From Tenrec ecaudatus (Eukaryota > Chordata > Mammalia > Afrosoricida > Tenrecidae), in the NCBI RefSeq assembly GCF_050624435.1, contig NC_134537.1, forward strand, positions 124,038,086-124,102,085: a stretch of DNA of 64,000 nucleotides, given 5' to 3'. The position numbers and the translations under genes were made by a program. Within the stretch, counting starts at the first letter, position 1. Each line of letters begins with the position of its first letter. The notes below the pieces were generated by a model that saw only the letters and a program-made list of their open reading frames with translations, ran no database searches and was not told the origin of the DNA. Below, piece by piece: positions 11,335-22,480 of the stretch.

Positions 11335-11785
11335 GACAAAGGTTTTAAGCTCCTTAGTAATAACCAAACACCTGGAGGAAGTGAACCCCTGGGCTTGGAA
11401 GCGTACGACCGTAGTCTCGAGGGACATCAAGGCATAACATTGCTCACATGTTCTCCATTCAACTTTTGAGATCGGGTCCTAAAACCTTGTGAGAAATCTA
11501 AGATGCTACTATTGATCCTGCCCCATGCAGAGCAAAGAAGAATGAAGAATATTAAAGACACACGAAACAATTTATATCTGAAGGACTAACGCATCGGCTG
11601 AACCTCACTTCCCACCACCCTGACACCAGAACAACTAGATGGTGCCTGGCTGCCCTTGCTGACCTCTCTGTCTAAAAGGGTTCACAATCAAGGATCCTGA
11701 GTACAGTGGAGAATATGGTCTGTGGGGATTGGTAGAACCCCTGATGCAACTGAACTCAACTTTCTGCAAGATAATTGCCCGGCAG
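11335..11785 (+). mobile_element. Older L1 3' UTR segment
   Basis: AACAACTAGATGGTGCCTGG, CGATCCTGCCCC-like context and GCAAAGAAGAATGAAGA match, in sense, the reversed L1 3' UTR seen at 42565-43300 (which carries GCAAAGAAGAATGATGAAG on its minus strand). The 3' end is cut by the LTR at 11788. Confidence 0.6.
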
Positions 11786-11787
11786 GG

Positions 11788-12205
11788 TGAGGCCAGGTTG
11801 ACTAGAGAAATCAATTCAGTGGCGCTCATCCATGTGTAAGAAAGAGCTCTGTATCGAGAAGTAATTGTACATCAGGAAACATCCCAGCCCGTCCAATTCA
11901 GGTCCATAAGTCTGAAACTAGTCCATAAACCCCTCTTCAGACTCACACAGCCAGATGCTATGATGCAGAATGCAGGAAGATCACAGGCTGGTTGGTAAAA
12001 AGTCTTGAGGATCCAATGGCAGTGGCCACATCACAGGTTCACACAGGCCTCCGTGTGACTCCTCCACAGGATGTAAGGGCAGAGAGGGGGAGGTTCCCAG
12101 GACCCTCTCCTCATGAGAAGGCCACACCCATAGGACACATCATAGGGCCTGATTAACAGGCTAGATGCCACCCCTACACTCTTATCAAGTTGACACAAAA
12201 TTATG
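11788..12205 (-). mobile_element. ERV-L-like LTR, reverse
   Basis: The + strand opens GGTTGACTAGAGAAATCAAT and closes CAAGTTGACACAAAATTATG. On the minus strand, TTAATCAGGCCCTATGATG and CTCATGAGGAGAG align with TCAATCAGGTCATAGCCAATG and CTGAGGATTCTGGG of the LTR at 6931-7416, so they are relatives. No exact TSD was found. Confidence 0.65.
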
Positions 12206-12362
12206 TAAATTCCACACCACCTATAGGGTAAACAATCACACTAGGAATGTACGGACTCCTTAGAACAATCAATCATATGAAATCACAAGGGCAACATTTG
12301 CCTTGGGATAAACCTCTGAAGGCAGACATGGGTAGGGAAAGACAACTGAAAATGGCTAATTC

Positions 12363-12981
12363 CTATCAGAACCTGTGTTAATCTGGGTACATTAGAGAAA
12401 CAAATCCACAGAAACCCATGTATAAGAGAGAGTTTTATATAAAGTTTTTAAGTGTACATTAAAAAAAATCATTGTATTAGGGGTCATACAACTCTTATCA
12501 CAATCTATACATACATCAATTGTGTAAAGCATATTTGTAAGTAAGTGTACATTAAGAAAGCATCCCAACCCAGTGCTGTCCAAGCCCAAAAGTCCAACAT
12601 TAGCCCATATGTCCAACACCAATCCACAAAGTCCTCCTCCATCTCACAAGACACGCAATGATGCCGACTGCAGGAGGAAAGCCGAGTCAGTGAGCATGTA
12701 AGCATTTCAGCACTGGCAGGGTCTCCACACGGCTGCTCCAGCACCCAGGGCTGCATCGGGGTAGGTCCATGTGGCTTCTCCTTGGGGATGTCTTGCAAGA
12801 AGTGAGCCTTGCCAGCTAAAGCAGGGAACTGGCTAAGGCAGCTGCACCCTGGTCAGACCATCAGAAAGCAAGAGACCCAAGAACTAGAAAGGTGAGGCTC
12901 ATTGATCCATTTATCCCTCCACCCTTCAATTAACCCTACATGTGTTTATCGGCCAGGTTGACACAATAAACTTTAACTATC
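12363..12981 (-). mobile_element. ERV-L-like LTR, reverse, interrupted by an L1 tip
   Basis: The + strand begins with AACCTGTGTTAATCTGGG, then TACATTAGAGAAACAAAT, and ends GTGTTTATCGGCCAGGTTG, then ACACAATAAACT. The same end words occur in the LTR at 15641-16137 (TTATCGGCCAGGCTGGCACA). It lies next to the 5' end of the L1 at 12982-13464, and both sit inside one 15-bp direct repeat (12348-12362 and 13465-13479). The exact LTR termini are uncertain. Confidence 0.7.
12462..12541 (-). mobile_element. 80-bp L1 3' tip nested in LTR, with 13-bp TSD
   Basis: The segment is the reverse complement of the last 80 bp of the young L1 3' UTR (GATAAGAGTTGTATGACCCC then AATACAATGATT on the minus strand). 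It is flanked by TAAGTGTACATTA at 12449-12461 and 12542-12554. No distinct poly(A) tail remains. The TSD shows that even an 80-bp piece was inserted by target-primed reverse transcription. Confidence 0.85.
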
Positions 12982-13383
12982 TCAGGATGCCAATTCTACC
13001 CTACAAATTGGCTAGGTCAGAGCATATATATTAGTACAGATAAGAGCTCAAAACACAGGGAATCCAGGACAAATAAACCCCTAAGGACTAATAATGAGAG
13101 TAGCAATACCAGAAGGGTAAGAGGAAGGTGGGGGGAGAAAGGGGTAACCGATCATAATGATCTACATATAACCCCCTCCCTGGGGGAGGGACAACAGAAA
13201 AGTGGGTAAGGGAGACAGTGGTCGGTGTAAGACATGAAAAAATATTAATTTATAAATTATCAAGGGATCATGATGGAGGGAGGATGGGGGAGGAGGGAAA
13301 TGAGCTGATACTAAGGGCTCAAGTAGAAAGAAAATGTTTTGAAAATTATGATGGCAATATATGTACAAATGTCCTTGACAAAA

Positions 13384-13416
<33 letters not shown>

Positions 13417-13464
13417 TTGTGATAAGAGCTGTAAGAGCCTCAATAAAATGAAAAGAAAAGAAAG
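12982..13464 (+). mobile_element. Young-type L1 3' UTR end
   Basis: Matches the window's L1 3' consensus: CCAATTCTACCCTACAAATT, AGATAAGAGCTCAAAACAC, CCCCTCCCTGGGGGAGGGAC, GAGGGAAATGAGCTGATAC, and a final GTGATAAGAGCTGTAAGAGC and AATAAAATG with an A-rich tail. A TATG microsatellite (13386-13418) has expanded just before the end. The 15-bp repeat GAAAATGGCTAATTC follows at 13465-13479. Confidence 0.85.
13386..13418. repeat. (TATG)n microsatellite
   Basis: About eight TATG units expand the ATGTATGTATGGATTG region typical of this L1 3' end, so the microsatellite arose inside the L1. Confidence 0.95.
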
Positions 13465-13981
13465 GAAAATGGCTAATTCAACACAGGATGAAATAAAATT
13501 TATATGGATTATTGAATGGAAAACCAGTTACTTGGGAAAAGAAAGCATTATCTATTTATTGTCTAAATTCCCAGAGCAATTTAACTGGGTCCTCTTGCTC
13601 AGGGTTTTCCCAGCTTGTAAAGCATTTTTCATCTGGAGACTTGATTAGAAAAGAAACTATTTCCAAGCTTAAATATTTGGTAAACTTTTGCTCCTCATAG
13701 TTGTGATGTTCCTCTTTCTTTTTCTTTCTTTCTTTCTTTTTTGATGTTCTTCTTTCAGTGCTGGAGACGACACTTAGTATTTATTGGCACCGCTGCATCT
13801 TGCTTCTTTGTGGTCAGTAGAAGGTCTCTATTCGTTTGAATCTTTCTCTTCTGGAAAGGCTTAGTCCTTCATCACCTGACTAAGTATAGCCCACCCAGGG
13901 ATAATCTTCCTTTTGATTTACTCAATCCCATTGATCAGGGGCTTGAATGATACCTGCAAAATCCCTTCTCCTTTGATATAA

Positions 13982-14180
13982 TGGAGTCTCAATGGCTTAC
14001 AAGTTGGGCTGCTAACTACATGGTCAGCAGTTCAAACCCACTAGCTGCTCCCAGGGAGAAAGATGGGGCTTTCTACTCCTATAAAGAGTTTCCATCTCAG
14101 AAACTCATGGGACAGCTCTACACTGTCCTATAGGGTCGCTGTGAGTAGGCATCTACTCGATGGCAGTGAGTTCGGCTTTT
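13982..14180 (+). mobile_element. AfroSINE copy
   Basis: GGGCTGCTAACTACATGGTC, AGCAGTTCAAACCCACTAGC, GAGAAAGATGGGGCTTTCTA, and tail GGGTCGCTGTGAGTAGGC then TACTCGATGGCAG. Nearly full length. A TTTC-rich microsatellite lies upstream at 13713-13742. Confidence 0.9.
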
Positions 14181-15529
14181 TGTTTTACAGATAACCTAAT
14201 GATGTGGGTGGAATCCCATCCCATTCACAAGTTCCCTACATTCTCCAAAGGAGGGGATTACCCAGGACATGTCCAGCAGGAGCAGGGATTTTAGGGGCAA
14301 ATTTAGAATTTGTGCACCATAGCCACATGGTAGCATTCAGCTGCTAGGGAGGGCTGATGGCTGAGCCTTCGCAGCAGTCCTTGATAGACCTGTAAATCAG
14401 GTTTTGATTTATTGACTCACCGGTGAGTTTTCTTCTCGTTGGATTCACAAACAGAATCCCAGCAGCAATTCCAGAGAGCACACTCTGCAGGACAATTTTC
14501 CTTCTGGGAAATATGTCCTGGAGGAAGCTTCTCTTACCAGCTCACTTTCCACTGTCTGTCTGTCTTGGAGACGATTTTAAAGCTGTGCTGTGCAGACAGA
14601 GGAATACAGGCCATGTGGCCTGTGATCTGATTGTGGGAAAATCCTTAGTCTAACTAAGAGACAAGCCCAAACTTATCCAGCTCCCTGCTTCAGGCCTCCT
14701 GCAAGATCTCCATGGACAGGTTGGATCTGCCGGTCAAATGAGAAAAGTGTCCACTGACTAGGTTTCCAGACTGGTGGTCTACTGGGTGTGTGACATCTAG
14801 AGAGTGGAAGAAAATACTAGCCAGTGTGGGTAACTTGGAGTATTATATAAATATAATGTAAACTCTTGTACAACTACTCCTAAAATTCTTACATGACTAT
14901 GGATATAGAACGTGGTAAAACATTTTTTTTCAATTTGTGTGAATTGAGGAATACTTCTGTTATGTATAAACAACCTTTTTTCTCATTTTCAATGAAAATT
15001 TTTTATTAAGAGTCTAATGAGACAAACTTCATTTGAAAGTAAGCAACTGACAGGGTCTCATAAAGTCAACTAAGATGGTGACAGCTACAAAAATGTCTTG
15101 TTCATTACCTGACTGATTTACTGAGCTCCACTACCCTCACCTCTCCAGATGAATCTGCAGCTCATTCAGGCTAAGTTTCTTAAGTAATCCGTTAATGTTA
15201 GTATTCTCTTAAGGAAGAACCCCACCCCTCACCTCTATTCTGACAAAAAGTAGAGCTAGACTTGAGAAAGGCTTGTGGGGCTGCACAATTCCAAAGCAGA
15301 ATGGGGAAGATGGTTCTGGGTGTGTGTGTGTTTGGAGGATGGCGAACAGAGCCTGTCCTGACTCAGCCCTCCAGTTGAGGGAATTTAAAGAGCCTGTTAT
15401 TGTGAGAAGACTTTAGTGGTGTGTAATCCTGAGCCCATGTCAGGTTGGAGGGATTCTCACCAGGGCAGGTGGTAGAGACCAGAACCCAAGTCCTAGTCCA
15501 GAATGTGAAGTCACTTGAATTTTCGCGCA
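14181..15529. other. No recognised feature
   Basis: No repeat family recognised. Two overlapping ORFs at 14423-14653 in different frames have no support. The end of the stretch (from about 15500) grades into an old L1. Confidence 0.35.
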
Positions 15530-16690
15530 TTGCTCTTAGGAAGGCATAACTGTACAGCCACTTTGCAAATCAGTCGTGCAGTTTCTTATTAGGTTAAGCA
15601 CTTGCTTACTGTAGAACACACCATTCTACTCTAAAGGTGTTGTGTTGGACAGGGTTCTCTAGAGAGACAAACCAGATTGCTAGTAATTATATATAAATAT
15701 ATTTATAAAGATAGATATATAATACCAGAAATGAACCGTTAAATTATATACAGATAGATAATACAAGAAATTAACAGTTAAATTATAAAGCAGTGAGATA
15801 CTAGCAGTCCTTCAAGTTTTGAGAGCTTCCAGTTGCCAGTCCCCTTCTGTAGAGAGAGCTGGGCTATATATACCCAGGCAGCAAACAGCAAGGCACGTCC
15901 CCAACTGTCATCAACTGTCAGTCCCCAGCTCCAGAGATGAACATTCCAATCGTGTGGCTTGAAGGGACCTCAACTTATAGCGACACAGTCCACAGGCTAG
16001 GCATCCCACAGGTAGTGTACCCCTTTAAACTGAGGCACAGAACAAGCAAGGTGAGGCCCACCGAGCCATTTATCCCTCTGCCCTTCAGTTAATCCTACTT
16101 GTGTTTATCGGCCAGGCTGGCACAATAAACTATCGCTGGTGTGTATTCAAAAGAAACAAAAAGACTTGTCTACAGAAAGACTTGTCCATTGGTTTGAACA
16201 GCCAAAAAAGAAAGACTTATATGTGAATGTTCACAGCAGCTTTATTGGTCCAAAATGGAAACAACATAATGGTGAAGGACAAATAACATCCGTTTCAACA
16301 GGTGAACGGATAAGCAAATCCACTGCATTAGGACTTCCCAATAAAAAGGTGCAAACTATCAAGACTCGCCATGCGGATGATGGAAAGGAGATCAACACCA
16401 AACAGCACAGCCTGTGGAGTCCGTGGACATAAGGGTTGAGAACAAGTAAAATCAACAGGGGGGAGAGAGAGAGAAAGCAATGAATACTCATGGCAAGAAT
16501 TAGGAACGTAGCGGTTGCAAAGGTGTATAGCTAATGGAAGTAGGCTATCTAGTGATGGTGGCGGTACAGACATGGCACAGTGATGGCGGCGGTACGGACA
16601 CAGATGCATACACTTGTCAAAACTCATCAAACTGTTGTTAACTACTCATGACAAATGTCTTACCTTAGTGTATTTTATTATCTAATGAAT
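15530..16690 (+). mobile_element. Old L1 ORF2 end and 3' UTR, split by an LTR
   Basis: 15550-15635 has GTACAGCCACTTTGCAAATC, a conserved L1 ORF2-end/3' UTR word. The element resumes after the LTR with GTGAATGTTCACAGCAGCTT and TGGAAACAACATAATGGTG. It ends with CAGATGCATACACTTGTCAA, AACTCATCAAACTGTTG and a run to about 16690. The ORFs around 16139-16630 are L1-derived chance frames. Confidence 0.75.
15641..16137 (-). mobile_element. ERV-L-like solo LTR inside old L1, 5-bp TSD
   Basis: The LTR is inserted in the old L1 and flanked by GGTGT on both sides (15636-15640 and 16138-16142). The + strand starts TGTTGGACAGGGTTCTCTAG and ends GGCACAATAAACTATC, the same end words as the LTR at 12363-12981. 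It has no internal retroviral region. Confidence 0.8.
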
Positions 16691-16764
16691 AATAGGTAAG
16701 ATATAAGCCATTGAATTAAGAAACAACATCCTTAAGATTGCATTATGATTAAGCCTCCATAGGA

Positions 16765-17205
16765 TCCCCAGGGTGGCACAGAAAACTAAGTATCCAGCTA
16801 CCAACCCCAAAGTGGGTGGATCCAAGCCCCCCAGCCTGGCCTTGGAGTAAAGACCTTGGCAATATACTTTCAAAAGACAACCCAAACCCAAATCAAACTC
16901 ACTGCCTTCAAGGTGATTCCGACTCAGAGCAACTGTGTAGATCAGAGTGAACTGCCCTCGTGGGTTTCCCAGTCTGTCACTCTTCATGGGAGTAGAAAGC
17001 CTTATCTTTCTCCTGAGGAGTAGCTGGTGGTTTTGAACTGCTGACCATGTGGTTAGTAGTCCTACTAATACCCACTGTGCCACAAGGACTCCTCTCAAAG
17101 ATGACAGTCCTTAGAAACTCCAAGGAGCACCGTTCTATCTTAAAATGCGCAGGGTCACCACCAGCATGAACTCAGTGACACCTGGTTTTGCTTGGTTTAT
17201 CACAC
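16765..17205 (+). mobile_element. AfroSINE split by a second AfroSINE
   Basis: The left half has CCAGGGTGGCACAGAAAACT and the head. The right half (17095-17205) has AGTCCTTAGAAACTCCAAGG and a diverged tail TCAGTGACACCTGGTTTTG. An inverted copy occupies 16882-17095, with TTTCAAAAGA on the left and CTCAAAGA on the right as a probable decayed TSD. Confidence 0.7.
16882..17095 (-). mobile_element. AfroSINE nested inside AfroSINE, reverse
   Basis: AAACTCACTGCCTTCAAGG, ATTCCGACTCAGAGCAACTG, GAGTGAACTGCCCTCGTGGG, GGTGGTTTTGAACTGCTGAC and CCACTGTGCCACAAGGACTC form a full inverted AfroSINE. It is better preserved than its host copy, as expected for the later insertion. The 138-aa reverse ORF here is an artefact. 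Confidence 0.85.
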
Positions 17206-17769
17206 CACAGTACGAGGGCTTCTTAAAAAGAGATACATGTACAAGGTTTGCACGGAAGACAAGATGGGTCTAGATGGTTTCCTGTGTCTCTAGAGATACC
17301 TGTCATTTTTCTTAGTTTCAATGGAATCCTTATGTAATTGGTAAAAAATGCAATCGAGACAAAGAGAGAATAGATGCACTTTCCCTGTCCCTCCTGCCAA
17401 GTATCGCTAAAGGCTCTCGACATTGGAAAGGTGAAGGGAATAATTGTTGTTATGTCCCAGATGCCACAGACTGCATGCTGCAGGTGTGAGTGCCCCAGAA
17501 GTGCCAATGGGCACAAACTTTAAAAAAAATTAAATTAAACATGAGAAATATCGTTTTTTTTTCTGAAAAAGGATCGGCCTAGCAAGATGTCAACTTTTGG
17601 TCTTCCTCAAAGCAGTACAGTTTCTTCTAAGAAAAACAACAACAACAGCAAATCTGTTAACATTGTCACGGACTCTGCCCATGTTTTAGAGTAATTCATG
17701 ACTAACTACAGTTTTATTTAATAAAATAAATCGTACATGTGCCTCACTCCTGGAGGAGATAATATATCC
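17206..17769. other. No recognised feature
   Basis: AT-rich, with (AAC)n-like short tracts near 17637. No family recognised. Confidence 0.35.
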
Positions 17770-17875
17770 GAACTGTTGGTTGGCACTCCACTGCTCACCT
17801 CAAGGTTGGTGGTTTAAGCATCCAACAGTGCCAGGAGTAAAAGGCCTGCTGCTGGAGTTCCGTTAAGATGAGAGT
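17770..17875 (+). mobile_element. AfroSINE 5' fragment
   Basis: CACTGCTCACCTCAAGGTTG, GTGGTTTAAGCATCC and AGTAAAAGGCCTGCTGC are the degenerate head and early body of AfroSINE. Confidence 0.55.
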
Positions 17876-18154
17876 CAAGTAAGCTGAGGGCACGGTTCTT
17901 CCCTGTAGCACACGGGTCCCCGGGAGAGCTCTGCGCAAGGCAGCTCACAGTAACACAGGGTCCTCATCACTGTGCTGCCCGCTGCCATTCTCAGACTGGA
18001 TCTTGGATTGTTTAGCCAGTCTTCTCTGAAAAGCCCCCATTCAGAACAGAAAATACTTTGGAAAATGTTAGGGTGATTTTGTACCCACATTATCTTTGGC
18101 ATCCCTGGCTGGTCATTTGTATGGCCAAAGGGTTACATCTTACAGATGTAATCT
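17876..18154. other. No recognised feature
   Basis: A short unique stretch between an AfroSINE fragment and the RTE element. Confidence 0.3.
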
Positions 18155-18770
18155 CACAACTGGACCAATAGGTAACCTGATAAACTGAGAAAAGATGGAC
18201 GTGTCAAGGATTTTGTCTTTCTTGGATTCACAGAGGATGCTCATGGGGGCAGCAGCCAAGAGCTCAAACAGCACATTCCGTTAGGTGAATCTGCTGCACG
18301 GGACAGAGTGTTGAAAAACACGGACGTGACTTTGAGGCCTAAGGAACACCTGGTGTAAGCCATGGGGTCTCCATGTGCATGTGAAAGTTAGACATTGAAC
18401 AAGGATGACTGAGCAAAAATCGATGTCTCTGAACCCTGGTGTTGGCAAAGACTAGTGAAAGCCCCATGGATGCCAAGACCAGACAGAATTATCCTGGAAG
18501 AAATACAGCCAGGGTGCTCCTTGGAGAGAAGGCTGATTGCATTTCTTCTCGAGCAATCTGGGCATTAACATGCTCGGTAAAGGGGAGGGGCAGTGCCGAA
18601 GAGGAAGATGGCCCTGTGACGAGATGGACTGGCACGGTGGCTGCAAACAGTGGGCTCAAACATAGGAATGGCTGCGAGGATGGCACAGGCCTGGCGGTGT
18701 TTCATTCCGTTGTACCTACGGTCACTATGGGTCACAAGTGACTCAATGACATGTTAACAAAGCAAAGTGT
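18155..18770 (+). mobile_element. RTE/BovB-like LINE, C-terminal and 3' end
   Basis: It starts at CTGGACCAATAGGTAACC, parallel to 49257. It continues through GCAGCAGCCAAGAGCTCAAA, GGTGAATCTGCTGCACGGG, AAAGTTAGACATTGAACAAG, ATCCTGGAAGAAATACAGCC and GGCACGGTGGCTGCAAACAG to the tail GGTCACTATGGGTCACAAG. Frames are broken by indels, so it is a dead copy. Known RTE order is thumb/C-terminal domain then a short 3' UTR. Confidence 0.9.
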
Positions 18771-19249
18771 GTAACTGCTAGCCTGACACACAGGAAAAAG
18801 GAGAGCGTATAAGAATCATTTTACATGAGTACTAGGACCCAATAGTACTAGTGAGACCCAATAGTACTACAAGAACAATTCTATTTTCCAGGCTTGAACT
18901 GTGAGGAAACACTTTCAAGACAAAGATAGTTCATCCTTCTTCTCGAGGGAAATTTATAATGGCTCAGACTTAATTTATTCACATAAAAATAATTAATGGT
19001 ACTATGTGCTTTGGTCATTTAAAAACTATTTATCAGGGTGGAGAGAAGCAACCCCTATGTAAATTTGGACACGATCCTGTCCATAAATGGAAAATAACTT
19101 GTTTTGAGTCTTTTCCAGTGTTTGAAATACCTTATTCTATTAGTAGTTAATGATACTCATGAAAGGACAGCGGAGCATAGAGTTTGTAAAGACCTATAAC
19201 CTCAACAATGATTCTACCACTCACATTCAAACCCGACAGGGATAGTCAA
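18771..19249. other. No recognised feature
   Basis: Contains a small tandem duplication around 18834-18868 (CCCAATAGTACTA twice). Otherwise AT-rich. Confidence 0.4.
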
Positions 19250-19830
19250 AACATCAAAGCGGCATTAAAAACAAACAAACAACTTGTCATGCTCGCTGTA
19301 AAATGTGGGCTTATGCGCACACAAGGCAAACATCGTGATCAAAAATGAGCAAAGGACTTGAATAGACATTTCTTCAAAGAAGATATTCAAGTGACCAATA
19401 AGCACATGAAACGATGCCTGATATCATTAATTATTAAACAACCATTAATCATTTATCAACACTAATAATAAATAATCCAACTCACTGCCATCGAGGTGAT
19501 TGCACATCTAAGGGACCCTAAATGACAGTCGAAGAGATATACACCACGTCCTGGCTGAACCTTGTCAACATTGTGCCGAGTGAAATAAGTTAGACACACA
19601 TTAGCAGGTAATACAGTCTCAGGCGAGATAGCTAGAATATGCAAGTATGCAGAGACAAAAGTGTTTTCATGATTTCCAGGGGCTGGGCAGGACAGGGGGA
19701 TGGGGAATTATTACTTAAGGGATACTGAGTTTCTGTTTAGGGTGAAAAAATAAATAGATAGTAGTGATGGTTTCATAACGTGGTGAAAAGAATTGATGCC
19801 ACTGGATTGTGAGTTTAAAACATGGCTAGC
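19250..19830 (+). mobile_element. Old L1 ORF2 3' end and 3' UTR
   Basis: GGACTTGAATAGACATTTCT, AAGTGACCAATAAGCACATG, AACCTTGTCAACATTGTGCC, GAGTGAAATAAGTTAGACAC and TTTCCAGGGGCTGGGCAGG then GGGATACTGAGTTTCTG are the well-known terminal words of mammalian L1, in order. An AfroSINE tail-like CTCACTGCCATCGAGGTG at 19480-19500 lies in the middle. Confidence 0.85.
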
Positions 19831-22472
19831 GTTCCCTGGGAGGCGCGGCCTTCCCAGAAGAAAGGCCTGACCTCCTCCCGGGAGACATTTGCCGATCCCT
19901 TCTGCCAGCTGGGCCGAGGCACCAATCGCTTCCCCAATCAATTTGGCCTTTTGACATCTTTCCTTTCCGCCCCGGTATCACGATTGTTAAAGACTTAGGA
20001 GGCTGGGTGAGCAGCTCGGTTGGATTTCACTGGGGTTCCAGGGTGTTCTGTTTTCTGTGTTTGTTTTTTTCCTAATATCTTGCAAAGAATGATTGATGAA
20101 ATGGGTGTTTAAAACTCTCCTTCCCTCGGGTGACCCAGGATCTCAGATGGTGAACTTGGTCATTGTAGCCTCAACAGGTTTCGGAATTTGACTGAGTTTT
20201 CTTCGTGGGTCTGGATTAGCGTAGCTAATAGTTTAGAATAGTTTCACTGGCTTTCTCTGAATTTCCCTCATTCCCTCGGCAACGAGCCAAGTCTGCATAT
20301 CATCCCAAGCGGCTTGACCACCATTGCCAACCTGGCCTCCTTGGTATTCTGCCCTGGATCCACAGTGGGCACAGTGTGGGCCCGTGAGCCTCTTGGGGGT
20401 TGGTGACCCATTGTCTGCTGATGGCGAACCCCATAAAGGAGTTTGCGTTTTTCACCAGGAGGACACGTGTAGGCTGGTATAGTAATTAAAATCTTTCCAG
20501 GTTTTATCCAAGATGATCATCAAGCCCTGGCACTTCTTAATCTACTGACCAGGGTCTCCTGTGAAGGGGCCTAGCAGATCTTTACACATCTGTAAAGCTA
20601 AAGACTGTTTGTTGCCTCTGAGGACATCCTGGGAAGGGTAAAGGGAGGGCCAGAGCCGCCCCTCCAGTCAGGGAGGCACCAGGCACTTCTGCCCTAGGGA
20701 GGACTGGACAGTCCAGGAGCCTGTGGGCGTTTACCCTTTTCTGACCTGTGTCCCTCATAGCGGGACGTTTGGCAGTCATTTCTGGTTTTTTTCTGGTCAA
20801 CTTCCTTTTCTCAGAGATCAAAACGGGCTGGTAAGGTGGGATACTCAAATTCCAGGGTGAGAAGCCGCAGGATAGATGCCCGCATCCCTGGGGGCCATCG
20901 GACCCCTTCCCTTCTCAGCAGCAGGAAAGATCTCCAGCGCTCTCCGTTCTCCAGAGGGTGTCACGGCCAAGACGGATTACAGAAACTTGCTCCTTTCCCA
21001 GGGCATCTAGCTGGGGGCACAGTTGAGTCCAGGATACAACAATCTAAAGGAGTCACTCTGGGTCTCGCCTGAGACTGACTTTGCCCCAGGATTGTGAGAC
21101 CTGCAGGGGAAAGGAAATCTCCAAGAGAGTGTTGAAAAAGGCCCACCTCCTTCAGTCCTTTTCCCACGTACCTGCCCCTCTTCCAGATGACTCATTCATC
21201 CTGAGTCGGAACGTGCCAAGCAGCGGCAGATTGGGTGCCCAGAAACAGGTGAACCCCGCCTAGAGACCTGCTCTAGGCTTCTTCTCCCACCTGGGGGCTC
21301 CTCCTGCAGCGGCTTGACAGCAGCAGAGAAGGCTTGGCGCTACTGCTGGTCCCGGTCCAGGGGTGCCCGCTCACAAGCACCTTTCTTGGCATCCCTGCCT
21401 GTTGGGCCCAGACAGACCCGTCTCTTTTCTACCAGGTGCTCCGTAAATATTCTTATTCCTTCCCTGGGCTAAAGGCTGGACCCCGCGCGGGGAGGTCGCG
21501 TTCCAGGCTGGGAGACGAAGGCCAAGTCCATAAGCATCTTTGGCTGAGGCGGTGGGAACGTTTTTGGGGGAGGGGAGCCTGACTCGGGATAGAAATGAAA
21601 GAGGAGTCCTGGGGTTGGCCAGGGCGTGGCGGCTGCTGTTAAGGCAAATGAATGAGCCCAGTTCGTCCTGGGCCTTCAGAGACGAGACCACAGTGTGGGT
21701 GTTCGGCCTGCTCCACCCTTGCCCAGGTGAGCGGTTTCAACCTTAGATGGACGGAGGCTCTATCCCCAGAGACTGCCCTAGAAGTGGCCGCGGGCTCGGG
21801 ACCATCAGCAACACAGAGGAGCCCCACAGTGCTAGGTTTGTCTCCAGGGAAATTTTGGCAGCCTGCTGGTCTCTGAGGAGCTCCTGGTCACTCTCTTACC
21901 CTTATGAACCCACGGCCAGTCCCCCACCGGCTGGGACCTGGTGGGGGGGCATCCCCTTACACAAAGGCGTCCATCTGGCGATCTCTTGTGAAACCTGGCA
22001 GGCGCAAGCCCACACTCTCACTTTCCTAACTGGCCGGAAAAGACCAGGGAGACGAAAGGACGGAGAGAGAGCGAGAACGGGGTGACCACGTTACCTGGAG
22101 GATCCTCTTGCCACCTTAGCCAGTCCCCGTATGGGCCACCGGGATGCTAGGGAAGGATGAGCCCTTTTGCGGGTACATCTTGATGCCGCTGGCTGCTTAA
22201 AAGGAGCGGTGGCGGCAGCAACGGAAGAAATAAATAGGTGGGAGGAGGCAGCCAGCAGGTTTATTAAGCAATACAGTCGGCACATGCTGGGACCAGGCCA
22301 CCAGGGGGTCTACAGGACCGAAAGGGTGAGAGCAGTGGCATGGCAACAATGATACTTCGGCGGAGCCCTTCCAAGCATGTGCTACGAACCCTCGCGAAGG
22401 GATACTATGTAACAGGACACACTGCCGGAATATTTAAAGAGTGTCTTCGAAACGAAATCTGAAGAAACAAAG
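19831..22472. other. Largest unique block, relatively GC- and CpG-rich
   Basis: About 2.6 kb with almost no recognisable repeat. CpG dinucleotides are visibly denser than in the flanks, especially about 20850-22350. It holds many short overlapping ORFs on both strands (up to 112 aa) that look like chance products of GC content. A CTCF-like site and a strong donor lie at its right end. It could be regulatory DNA or a transcribed locus, but I cannot identify a gene. Confidence 0.4.
22296..22314 (+). promoter_or_regulatory. Candidate CTCF site
   Basis: GGCCACCAGGGGGTCTACA matches the CTCF core CCACCAGGGGGC/T closely. It lies in the unique block and not in a recognised SINE, so it is not merely a repeat-borne match. 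Occupancy is unproven. Confidence 0.5.
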
Positions 22473-22480
22473 GTAAGCGA
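22380..22480 (+). other. Possible exon end with consensus splice donor
   Basis: AACAAAG|GTAAGC gives a near-consensus donor, with the intron starting at 22473. It follows a CpG-containing stretch and a TATA-like GCTTAAAAGG (about 22194) with a GGCGGCAGC element. This could be a non-coding first exon. No ORF supports coding. Confidence 0.25.

Noticed and set aside
16682..17098. 138-aa reverse ORF
   Set aside because: Lies across the nested AfroSINE pair.
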